NCBI GenBank assembly: GCA_910586395.1
Contig: CAJUFX010000007.1
Location: 1 to 64,000, forward strand
DNA from: an uncultured Bacteroidales bacterium
GTDB lineage: Bacteria > Bacteroidota > Bacteroidia > Bacteroidales > P3
Length of the DNA: 64,000 nt
Reading direction: 5' to 3'
Shown here one piece after another: positions 16,290-24,314 of the stretch. The notes beneath the pieces are model-generated. The model saw nothing but the letters and a program-made list of their open reading frames with translations, was not told the DNA's origin and made no database searches. The position numbers and the translations under genes are program-made. The stretch's first letter is position 1; every line of letters begins with the position of its first letter.

Positions 16290-17573
16290 TCACTCCCGTA
16301 TCAGCGTGACGTACAGTTTGGGCGTGACGTCTTCGCCGAGGTAGTAGAATTCGACGTCGAAGACCAGGGCGTCGTAGGTGTAGTAGGTGACGGGCTGATC
16401 TATCCGGTAGTTATCGACATAGACCTCCAGTCCGGCGGTGGAGGCCGGGATATAGACCTCTTTCGGGTTGTCGGGGTCGGCGTCGGCGTCCGTGTTGTAA
16501 GTCATGACGCGTGTACGGTACGACTTGTTGAGGGACGATACGAGGCTGAGGCCGGTAAAGAGGTCGTTGTTCCCGCTTTGCCGCAATACCTTGAGGATGG
16601 GGTTGGTGAAGAGGCCGACGGTCTCCGGTTCGACCTCGTCGTAGAGCGGGATGGCGGCGGTATAGAGCCCCTTTTCGGCATCGTTCACGAGGCAGTAGTT
16701 GATGGCACCGAGTTGCTGCCTCAGGGCTTCGCGTAAGGCGTCTATGCTGTCCCATACGATGACGAGCGAATCGTTGAAGCGCAGCTCTAGGGCGTGCGTA
16801 CTGTCTCGTAAGGCGGCGATACTGTCCCAAATGCGCAGGTCTTCGGCTATGCGTTCGGCCCGTTCCTTGGCGAGAGCGGTCTGTCCGCCTTGACCGCCCT
16901 GTCCTCCGATAATGCTCGCGACCTTGGCGGACGACCATATCGTGGCCTGGTCGGGGTCGGCTTCATCGTTGAACGCGAGGCCTTCGATGGTCTGCGCCGA
17001 CTGGGCGCGTAAGGCCGTCTGCGCGCTGATGGCGTTTTCGGCGGTTTTGGCGGTTTCCGCGACTTCAGCGCTACGCGCTGTCTCAGCCGTCTTGGCTAGG
17101 TCGGCGGTCTCGGCTTCGATGGCCGTCTGTGCGGACAGCGCGGTGGTGGCGGTCCGTGCGGCAGCGGCTTGTTGTGCGAAAGCGGCGGCGGGCACTTGCG
17201 TGAGCGGCGTGCGGGTCAGGAGTGTGGCGCCCTCATAGACGGCTAAGTCGAGCGGTTGCGAAAAATCGACTTCGGAGAAGTCGCCGGCGGTGGCGGCGCC
17301 GTCCCCGAGCGGAATCTGTACCTGCCCCATGGCGTCGGAGGTAAGGCGGTGCGTCTCGCTATAGACGGCGTTCTGCGTGTTGCGTTCAAACAGGCGGCAG
17401 TCGAGGTCCAAGGTCTCGTTGTGGCGCACGAAGCCGTCCCCGTCGCGGGCCACGGCCGAGAAGACGATGGGGTTGTTGTCGATGCGGGCGGCCTGTGCTT
17501 TGGACGTGTTCATGCCGCCGAGGAGAGCGATTCCAACGAGGAATGTGCCCAGAATGGTTTGGTTCCTTTTCAT
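16290..17573 (-). CDS. Secreted stalk/fibre-like protein with Ala-Thr heptad repeats
   Basis: A 427-residue protein with signal peptide (MKRNQTILGTFLVGIALLGG...SKAQA). Residues 35-130 (IVFSAVARDGDGFVRHNETL ... PLTQVPAAAFAQQ) match a domain often seen at the N-terminus of Bacteroidetes secreted fibre proteins (pattern YQAVARDxDG ... VPYAxxA). Residues 130-200 are repeats of about seven residues, such as AETADLAKTAETARSAEVAE, expected to form a trimeric stalk. Then follow GGQGGQGGQ and a coiled-coil with repeated IWDSIAALRD/VWDSIDALRE, and finally a beta-rich C-terminal domain. Last gene of the tra-surface operon; receptor binding or structural role is inferred. Confidence 0.75.
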   Translation of the reverse strand: MKRNQTILGTFLVGIALLGGMNTSKAQAARIDNNPIVFSAVARDGDGFVRHNETLDLDCRLFERNTQNAVYSETHRLTSDAMGQVQIPLGDGAATAGDFSEVDFSQPLDLAVYEGATLLTRTPLTQVPAAAFAQQAAAARTATTALSAQTAIEAETADLAKTAETARSAEVAETAKTAENAISAQTALRAQSAQTIEGLAFNDEADPDQATIWSSAKVASIIGGQGGQGGQTALAKERAERIAEDLRIWDSIAALRDSTHALELRFNDSLVIVWDSIDALREALRQQLGAINYCLVNDAEKGLYTAAIPLYDEVEPETVGLFTNPILKVLRQSGNNDLFTGLSLVSSLNKSYRTRVMTYNTDADADPDNPKEVYIPASTAGLEVYVDNYRIDQPVTYYTYDALVFDVEFYYLGEDVTPKLYVTLIRE

Positions 17574-17589
17574 GATAAATGTTTTAATG

Positions 17590-18498
17590 TTATTCTTTTT
17601 CTTTGTTTTTGCTGAAACTGAATGACAACCCTATGTAATGGGAAATGAATGGCACGCCATCTGTCTTGAAACGGAATGCGCTGAATCCACAGCTGTAAAG
17701 CACCGACATTTTCTCTTTGATATGTAGCGATGCTCCGATGTGCATTCTGTTGCGGCTGTCGTAGTCAAGGTCGAGGCCTATGAAGCGGGCGAGGAATATC
17801 GATGCGGACACACGGCCATAGAAGCCGGCGTTGTCGCCCGCTTTGGCGTAAGTGCCATAGCCGCAAAGGCGTATCGCTACCTTACGGCTACGGTCGCTGG
17901 CATAGCCTGCCGACAGGCCTATCTCCGTCTCGGCCACCCGCTGGGCAAAACGGGGCGTGAACACCCCTACCGAGAAACGGTCGTTATGGACGCTCACGCC
18001 AGCCTGTCCGGCAAATCTCACGCTGTTGGGACTAAGGTCGTTGAGGAACGGGTCGCTGCCACCTTCCAACAGACGCCCTATATCGATATGGTCGTAATCC
18101 ACGCCGGCCCCCAACGCCGTGGTCAGATACAGTTCCCGGTTTCGGTTGCTAAGGTCGAAGCGCAATCCGTAACGCGCCATGGCCGTAAAACGGTTCTCGA
18201 CATTGAAATAGGTGTTTCCGGTCGTCAGGCCGACATACATAAGGCTCTTGCTCTGTCGGTTGCGTCCCATGGCGATGGGAATGGTAATATCCAGGGCCGC
18301 CTCTTTCTTCGACCGTGCAAAGTCGATGTTGTATAACTCCGCACTCAGATCGATGCGCAAGGCTGCACCCTCGCCGACAGCGGTGGGGTTGGCATGGCGC
18401 AGTGCGGGGGCCGACGGCTGGGCGGCCGCCGGCAGGTGACTTCCCAGGCATGCCGCATATAACAGGCATAAGGCCGCTTGTCTTCTCAAGGTTCTCAT
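17590..18498 (-). CDS. PorP/SprF-like outer-membrane beta-barrel
   Basis: A 302-residue protein with signal peptide ending PAAAQ, followed by ALRHANPTAVGEGAALRIDLSAELYNID, an N-terminal pattern of PorP/SprF family proteins. Alternating strands and aromatic residues run through to a C-terminus of barrel strands (HYIGLSFSFSKNKEKE). PorP/SprF proteins help T9SS cargo with type B C-terminal domains reach or stay at the cell surface, and are often next to that cargo. Here the adjacent upstream gene (18508) encodes exactly such a C-terminal domain, 9 nt away. It is unexpected inside a conjugation operon. Confidence 0.75.
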   Translation of the reverse strand: MRTLRRQAALCLLYAACLGSHLPAAAQPSAPALRHANPTAVGEGAALRIDLSAELYNIDFARSKKEAALDITIPIAMGRNRQSKSLMYVGLTTGNTYFNVENRFTAMARYGLRFDLSNRNRELYLTTALGAGVDYDHIDIGRLLEGGSDPFLNDLSPNSVRFAGQAGVSVHNDRFSVGVFTPRFAQRVAETEIGLSAGYASDRSRKVAIRLCGYGTYAKAGDNAGFYGRVSASIFLARFIGLDLDYDSRNRMHIGASLHIKEKMSVLYSCGFSAFRFKTDGVPFISHYIGLSFSFSKNKEKE

Positions 18499-18507
18499 GG
18501 CAATGAT

Positions 18508-19506
18508 TTATCTGTAAATGGTAAGGGTGGACTTGCGCAGCGGCGCACCGTCCGCTGCTTCGTAATAAATATAATAGTAGGTGCCCGCCGGCAGTCCGTC
18601 GCCGCCGAAGTCGTTCCGGTAAGGGGTTTTGTCAAAGACTACCTTGCCGGCACTGTTGATGACGACCAGGCGCGAATGGGCGTGCCCGGTAGCCCCCGCA
18701 ATCTCGAAGCGGTCGTTGATGCCGTCGCCGTTCGGGGTAAAAGCCGCGGGGAAGTAGAGCGACGGCTCGCCGAATACCGTCAGGCCGGTGACCTGTGGCA
18801 TGGCACCGCCGGAAAGGGTGGATAGGCCTTCTTCCGACGAACAGGACGACACGTCGGCGGGCTTCCAGGTGTCAAGGGCGAAGACGCTGTAATACAGATG
18901 GGGCTTTTCGATGCCCGCGAGTAGGGCCGAGGGGAGGGTAAGGTGAGCCTCTGTCATGGCCGCCGGTTCTTGCAGGGCGATGACCCGCTTGACCGACCGC
19001 TCGTTCTGACGGTTTACGGTTACGAAGTGCAGGCATAGTTCCTGGCTGTGGCTTCGGCTGCTGCGCAGGCTTACGCCGAGGCCGGTCTCGACTATCGATG
19101 ACGGCGAGAGGGTCACATACTTGCGTATGACGCTGCCGTTGTCGCTCTCCACCCGGCCGCCGCTCTCACTGAGCCTACCGTCAAGGCGCAGGTCGGACAA
19201 CAGGTCGGTGACGCCGCCCTCGATAACGAGGTCGGTCGCTTCGGCCACGTCAAGGCCGTTGTAGCCGTTTGCATACAGGCGGCCGAGGGGAGTGGGGCTG
19301 TGCAGGATGCAGTCGTTAAGGCGCAGAGAAGACGACGAAGCCATGGAAAACGCATCGACGGCGACCTCGGTGTTGTAGAGGCACAGCACACTCTGCTCGC
19401 CAAGAGCAGCCTGAAGACAGTTTAATTGTGCGGAGGCCGGACACGCACATGAAAGCAAGCCGGCCATGACGGCGAGGTAAGGCAGACGGTGTGGATCTGG
19501 TATCAT
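18508..19506 (-). CDS. Secreted protein with gliding-motility-type (T9SS type B) C-terminal domain
   Basis: A 332-residue protein with signal peptide (MIPDPHRLPYLAVMAGLLSCACPASAQ). The N-terminal and middle parts (about 28-245) are unassigned and beta-rich. The last 85 residues carry the signature YFPAAFTPNGDGINDRFEI, then SRLVVINSAGKVVFD, and LPAGTYYYIYYEAADG ending in TLTIYR. This is the CHU/gliding-motility C-terminal domain that directs proteins through T9SS. With the PorP/SprF-like gene next door it forms a cargo-partner pair. It could link the fibre-like products of the same operon to the cell surface (inference). Confidence 0.85.
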   Translation of the reverse strand: MIPDPHRLPYLAVMAGLLSCACPASAQLNCLQAALGEQSVLCLYNTEVAVDAFSMASSSSLRLNDCILHSPTPLGRLYANGYNGLDVAEATDLVIEGGVTDLLSDLRLDGRLSESGGRVESDNGSVIRKYVTLSPSSIVETGLGVSLRSSRSHSQELCLHFVTVNRQNERSVKRVIALQEPAAMTEAHLTLPSALLAGIEKPHLYYSVFALDTWKPADVSSCSSEEGLSTLSGGAMPQVTGLTVFGEPSLYFPAAFTPNGDGINDRFEIAGATGHAHSRLVVINSAGKVVFDKTPYRNDFGGDGLPAGTYYYIYYEAADGAPLRKSTLTIYR

Positions 19507-19527
19507 TCGGCAAGGAGTTTTTAGGGG

Positions 19528-21864
19528 TTAGTAATTGGGGCAGGTCGCGCTTTTGATGATGAAATAGACGGTTTGGTAGGGCGGACGGTTCTCGTGAGAC
19601 AGGCCGCCGCCAGTCGTAGTTACGTAATTGGAGAGAGTGCCTTCTTTGCCTTCTAATCCGGATGGAATATAGGTGTCTTTTGGGGTGGTGTTCCAATCCT
19701 TGCCGGGCATGCTGACCACTCGGACACTCACTTTATGGTTGTGGCTTGGTATATGGTCCGTCGTCAGGATTACGCTCGAATAGCCGCCCGTCGCGCCTTG
19801 GCTGTATTCTGTGAGCGTGCCGGATGCAGGTTCAATGGCGCCTTGTACGTTATTGACCGCGACCGGGAAACGGTCTTGCATCTGAGTGAATTCGCACCAC
19901 CCCTCCGGCAGGTTGTCGAGCGACGAACGTATGAGGACCGTCCCCTCGGGATAGGCGTCGGCCGTCGCCTTGAGGTTCTCGGCATAGGCCTTGTCCATCT
20001 GCTTCAACGCGCCGATGGTCACGATGCGGTTCTTGCCGCCGCCCGCCGTATCGGTTGGAATCCGGCTGTCGCTCAGGGTCGGGTGACCGCCCAGGACAGG
20101 ACTGGAAGCCACGGAGAGGTCCCCCATGACCCAACTGCCTTGCAGTTGGCTTTCTGAGGCCTGCAAGGTGCCGTTATAGAACTTGACTATATTGTCATAT
20201 ACCGCTTTCTGACCGCTTGTGATATGTACCGATGTATTGTCGGGTACCAAGTCCGACAGTTTCGTAGGACGGCTGCTGACATAGCCCCATGTGCAGCCGC
20301 TCTTTAAGGCGAGGGTGGCATAGACGGGATGGTTCTTGACATCGTTGAACGAACAGGACGTCCACAACTTTGGCCAACTCTTCACATCGGGCGTGTTGTA
20401 CAGGTCATTGATGCTGTTGCTCCTGATGAACGCCGTCTTGAAATCGGGCACGTCCTTCAGGTCGGCATACCGGCCGCTGTACATCACTTCCGCATAGTCG
20501 GGACGGTTTGTCAGCAGCGAAAAGTCGTTTTGTTGGGCCGCTGTGGAAAGCGTGTCCAATAATAGGTCGGCCGCTTCGTTCCAGTTGCGCTTGTCGTTCT
20601 CGCTCACGAGGGTGTAGTAGCCCGATGCGTTGTTGATGCTGCTGGCGTAGTCGGCCACTGATAGTTTGGACGAAGTATTGGCGTAGTTCGTCCAGCGGCT
20701 TATCTCGGATTCGGTCACGGTGTTGTGATCGGCGTCCGGCTTCAGGTCGCGCAAGGAGGTTGCGATGGCCGGCTTGTTACGCAGGTCGTTGTAGCTACCG
20801 CTGAAATGCCCCATGGCCGCCGACTGATCCCAGCGGATGATGTCTTCGTCGCTGACCGTCTGTGCCGTATAACTCTGCGTAAGATCTGATAATTTCGTCG
20901 GAATAGGTGTGGCTGCATGACGCTCCCAGGCTTCTTTTTCGGCCAAGGTCACTGGCATATAATACTCGTCGCTCGTCAAGTCGCTTACCTTGGTTGGAAT
21001 CTCTTTCTTGGAGGCCGTCTGCCAACGCTCTTTCTCCTCTTGGGTTACGGTACGGTGCAGGCTGTCCTGCGCCAACTCGCGCAGACGGGTCGGGATGGCC
21101 CGCTGCGACGCGCTGTCCCAGCGGCGCTTGTCCATATCGCTTACACTCTGGGCGTATTCGTCGCTCTTCAGGTCGGACAGCCTATGTGGCACTGTCGTGG
21201 CGGCATGACGCTCCCAACGCTGTGTCTCGGCTAAGGAGACCGTCATATAATAGTCGTCGGTGGACAACTCTTTAAGATGGGTGGGATAGGCGGGTACGTT
21301 GCTCATGTCGCCGTAGTCGCCCGTATAGGCCACCTTGGCAAGTTCCGGAATGCTCTCCGGAATGACGGGGCGGCCCGTAAGGTCGTTGTAACTGCCTGTC
21401 ACGGCCACTTTAGCAAGTGTGGTGACACCGCTGCCGCTGTCGCTCCGGATATTGGGCTTGTTTATAAGGTCGTCATAAGCGCCCGTGAACGCCACAGCCG
21501 CAAAGTCGCCCGCCAGAAGTGTGTCGCCCAATAGGTCCTGCACCGGCATCAGGCTGACCCAACTGCGGCCGTCGTAAGCGTAGTAGCCCGCTTTTTTGTC
21601 AATCTGATAGACGGTAAGCCCCACCGCAGACGAATCGACCGCGATAAGACGGCGTTGGGCGGCCGACAGGCGCGGTATCAACACGCCCTTTTTCAGGTTG
21701 ATGACGACGGCCGCCGTCGCCGGACTCCGCTCTTCGGAAAGGCCGACGGTGAAAGGCGGTGATACGGGCGTCTCCTCGCGTTGTGCATGGCCTGCCTCTG
21801 GGAATATGGATAGGACGGTCAGCAATAGTATGATGTATCTGTTTGATTTTGATTGTTTTTCCAT
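19528..21864 (-). CDS. Phage-tail-fibre-like secreted protein, copy 3
   Basis: A 778-residue protein with signal peptide (MEKQSKSNRYIILLLTVLSIF ... GHAQ); the longer in-frame start at 22044 is rejected because it overlaps the neighbour's end. The start domain VVINLKKGVLIPRLSAAQRR ... GLTVYQIDKKAGYYAYDGRSW is typical of Bacteroidetes fibre proteins. Then come repeats of the phage-fibre type VAVTGSYNDLTGRPVIP and about eight repeats of LSDLKSDEYAQSVSDMDKRRWDSAS. The C-terminus (PEGWCEFTQMQDRFPV ... HIPSHNHKVSV ... GGGLSHENRPPYQTVYFIIK) is a tail-collar/receptor-binding tip. Paralogue of the genes at 21893 and 24315. Confidence 0.85.
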   Translation of the reverse strand: MEKQSKSNRYIILLLTVLSIFPEAGHAQREETPVSPPFTVGLSEERSPATAAVVINLKKGVLIPRLSAAQRRLIAVDSSAVGLTVYQIDKKAGYYAYDGRSWVSLMPVQDLLGDTLLAGDFAAVAFTGAYDDLINKPNIRSDSGSGVTTLAKVAVTGSYNDLTGRPVIPESIPELAKVAYTGDYGDMSNVPAYPTHLKELSTDDYYMTVSLAETQRWERHAATTVPHRLSDLKSDEYAQSVSDMDKRRWDSASQRAIPTRLRELAQDSLHRTVTQEEKERWQTASKKEIPTKVSDLTSDEYYMPVTLAEKEAWERHAATPIPTKLSDLTQSYTAQTVSDEDIIRWDQSAAMGHFSGSYNDLRNKPAIATSLRDLKPDADHNTVTESEISRWTNYANTSSKLSVADYASSINNASGYYTLVSENDKRNWNEAADLLLDTLSTAAQQNDFSLLTNRPDYAEVMYSGRYADLKDVPDFKTAFIRSNSINDLYNTPDVKSWPKLWTSCSFNDVKNHPVYATLALKSGCTWGYVSSRPTKLSDLVPDNTSVHITSGQKAVYDNIVKFYNGTLQASESQLQGSWVMGDLSVASSPVLGGHPTLSDSRIPTDTAGGGKNRIVTIGALKQMDKAYAENLKATADAYPEGTVLIRSSLDNLPEGWCEFTQMQDRFPVAVNNVQGAIEPASGTLTEYSQGATGGYSSVILTTDHIPSHNHKVSVRVVSMPGKDWNTTPKDTYIPSGLEGKEGTLSNYVTTTGGGLSHENRPPYQTVYFIIKSATCPNY

Positions 21865-21892
21865 TGCTTGATGTTGTTTGAAGGATTGTCTG

Positions 21893-24295
21893 TCAGTTGG
21901 CGGGACAATTGCTTTTGGTGTATTCGATGAATCGGATGACGTAATAGGGCGGCAGGTTGTTGTGTGCCACGGTGGCGTAACTATCGTAAGAAGTGGCATC
22001 GCCGGTTCCGGGATGGGAGTTGTAGCCGATGAGACCATCTTCATGGCTATTGTATGTGTCGATATTGTCGTTCTTAAACACTCTCATATCAGTGTCATCT
22101 GCATCCTTGGTTCGTTTTTCTTTCTTATAGAAAAAATCATGTTTGTGGCTCGGTATCTGATCTATCGTCAGGGTCACGGTCTCAGCACCGCCGGTGGACG
22201 GTTGCGGGGGATACACCATCGGATTTTTGCCCATCGGAAACCTCCCTTTCAGGGCTTCGTATTCTTTCCAGCACCCCCCGAACCGGTCGCTCTTGCCGCC
22301 GTTTGGTAGCGAGTTGGCGTCATGCCACATCATCACGGCGCCCTCAGGAATGGGACATTCGGTATCTGTGGCTACATTCGCCGCATACCTGTCCAAAGCC
22401 GTGGCCGCCCCTACCGTGGCCACATAGTTGTCGTAGGCCGTGCTGTTCCACATCGTCCTCCCGTCTGGAAAACTGCCAGCCACGGTCGGTGTGCCCTCTA
22501 AAGTGAGGTTGTCTGCCAGCTTTAAGTTGGTGTATGTGCCGTAAACCTCATTCAACGAATACCCGGTAGGGCTTGGAACGCCGGTGATAAGCAGTTTTTC
22601 CCGTGCGGTATTGTACGTGTTGTACTCAGAAGAAGACACGTGGACGGCACCGGCATCCTCGGTAAAGTCGCTCAGTCCCTCCGGCTTGTCGCCGATGTGG
22701 CGCGAGTTGCCGTCTTTGATGAACTCGCTGTGCAGGTCGGGCTTGTCATAGAGCAGGCTGTTATACGACAGGTTGTCCAGGAATCCGCTCTCCACCGCCA
22801 GCAATTTCGGCAGACCTACCGCGGAAAGGTCGTTGTAGTTACCTGTAACCGGCGCGGTATTGGGAGAGAAAGTAGGCGCGCCTATAAGCATCGACCACAT
22901 GCCCTGACGGCCGAAATCCGACAAGGGACGGTAGCCGTCCATGTAGGTCGGGTCGCCGTGCAGGATGAAAGCGTTGGGATCGATGTCCTCGTACTCGGGA
23001 ATCTCGCGTACCACCATGCTGTCCCAACGGGTGCGCTCCGCATCGCTTATCAGACGGTACTGCATGTTGTCGTCCTTGAGTTCAGACAGACGTGTCGGAA
23101 CGGGGCGGCGGTACGCGCTGTCCCATAACTCCCTCTCTTTGTAACTTATTATCTTGTGGAGCGCATCATCGGTAAACTGGCTCAGATGGCGCGGTATCTC
23201 CGGCAGGTCTTTCAAGTCGGCATAGTTGCCGCTGAAAAACATCGCATCGGCATGGCTCGTCCAGCGTTCCATCTGACGGGTGGTAATGGTCCTGTGCAGG
23301 CTGTCCTCGTCCAACTCGCGCAGCATCGTCGGGATATAACGGGCGGAGGCGGCCTCGTAACGGGCTATGTCGCCGTCGCTGACCGTCTGCGCGTACTCAT
23401 CGCTCTTTAGGTCGTACAACGCTTTTGGAACGGGCGTGGCAGCATGACGGTTCCACGCCTCTTTCTCTGCCAAGGTCACCGTCTTGTAATAGTCATCGGT
23501 TGTAAGGTCGGATAACGCACTTGGAATGCTACGGGATGCGGCCGTCTGCCAACGCTCTATCTCCTCTTGGGTCACGGTGCGGTGCAGGCTGTCCTGCGCC
23601 AACTCGCGCAGACGGCTCAGGATGACCCGTTGCGAAGCGCTGTCCCAACGGCGCCTGTCCGCATCGCTTACCAGACGGTAGAACTCGTCGGTCTTTAGAT
23701 CGGCAGTGCGTTCGGGGATGGCGGGCCGCCTGTCGAGGTCTTTATACTCGCCGGTTATGGCTACCAGTCGTAGCCCTTGCAGACTTTTGGGAATCTCGGG
23801 CAGGTCTATCAAGTCGTAATAGTCGCCCGTATAGGCCACCTTGGCAAAACCATCGCCGTCGGGCGTGGTGGGCAGGACGGGCCGTCCCGTGAGGTCGTTG
23901 TAACTGCCCGTCACGGCCACCGTAGCAAAACGCAGCTGACCGTCCTCGTCCGACAGGACAAGGCCTGGGTTAAGGTACTGCCAGACCGTCCCGTCCCACA
24001 CATACAGTCCCGCCACCGAATCGGTTTGATAGACGGTAAGGCCGGCCGTTGATGGCTCCACCCGGAGAATATGTCGCTGCCCTGCCGTCAGACGGGGTAG
24101 CAACACCCCCCGCTTGGTGGAACGGATCTCTACCGCCGACGCCGGATGCGGCACCACCCGACTGGTACCGTCGCCGTTAAGACCGATTGACGGTTGGCCT
24201 TGGCCCTGTGCCGACAAACGGCCACCGGAAAGAACCGGCATCAGCGCGAGGCCCAGCATAAGACGCAGAATTGGATGAGGATTCAAAGGTTTCAT
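21893..24295 (-). CDS. Phage-tail-fibre-like secreted protein, copy 2
   Basis: An 800-residue protein, same plan as its neighbours. It has a signal peptide (ending RLSAQ), an N-terminal block VEIRSTKRGVLLPRLTAGQR with GLTVYQTDSVAGLYVWDGTV, and SYNDLTGRP-type repeats. It then has many copies of a unit of about 40 residues (LYDLKSDEYAQTVSDGDIARY; LRELAQDSLHRTVTQEEIERW). The tip differs from the other two: WKEYEALKGRFPMGKN, TIDQIPSHKHDFFYK, and HNNLPPYYVIRFIEY instead of GGGLSHENRPPY, with a charged insert between. This suggests different binding specificity on a conserved shaft. Confidence 0.85.
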   Translation of the reverse strand: MKPLNPHPILRLMLGLALMPVLSGGRLSAQGQGQPSIGLNGDGTSRVVPHPASAVEIRSTKRGVLLPRLTAGQRHILRVEPSTAGLTVYQTDSVAGLYVWDGTVWQYLNPGLVLSDEDGQLRFATVAVTGSYNDLTGRPVLPTTPDGDGFAKVAYTGDYYDLIDLPEIPKSLQGLRLVAITGEYKDLDRRPAIPERTADLKTDEFYRLVSDADRRRWDSASQRVILSRLRELAQDSLHRTVTQEEIERWQTAASRSIPSALSDLTTDDYYKTVTLAEKEAWNRHAATPVPKALYDLKSDEYAQTVSDGDIARYEAASARYIPTMLRELDEDSLHRTITTRQMERWTSHADAMFFSGNYADLKDLPEIPRHLSQFTDDALHKIISYKERELWDSAYRRPVPTRLSELKDDNMQYRLISDAERTRWDSMVVREIPEYEDIDPNAFILHGDPTYMDGYRPLSDFGRQGMWSMLIGAPTFSPNTAPVTGNYNDLSAVGLPKLLAVESGFLDNLSYNSLLYDKPDLHSEFIKDGNSRHIGDKPEGLSDFTEDAGAVHVSSSEYNTYNTAREKLLITGVPSPTGYSLNEVYGTYTNLKLADNLTLEGTPTVAGSFPDGRTMWNSTAYDNYVATVGAATALDRYAANVATDTECPIPEGAVMMWHDANSLPNGGKSDRFGGCWKEYEALKGRFPMGKNPMVYPPQPSTGGAETVTLTIDQIPSHKHDFFYKKEKRTKDADDTDMRVFKNDNIDTYNSHEDGLIGYNSHPGTGDATSYDSYATVAHNNLPPYYVIRFIEYTKSNCPAN
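23378..23483. repeat. 106-bp segment shared with 25755-25860
   Basis: The two stretches in neighbouring fibre genes differ at one base over 106 bp (offset 2377). They encode the same shaft unit around ALYDLKSDEYAQTVS. Such near-identity in otherwise diverged paralogues points to recent duplication or gene conversion and would allow recombination between the genes. Confidence 0.8.
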
Positions 24296-24314
24296 ATCTG
24301 AAGTTTTTATCTGT

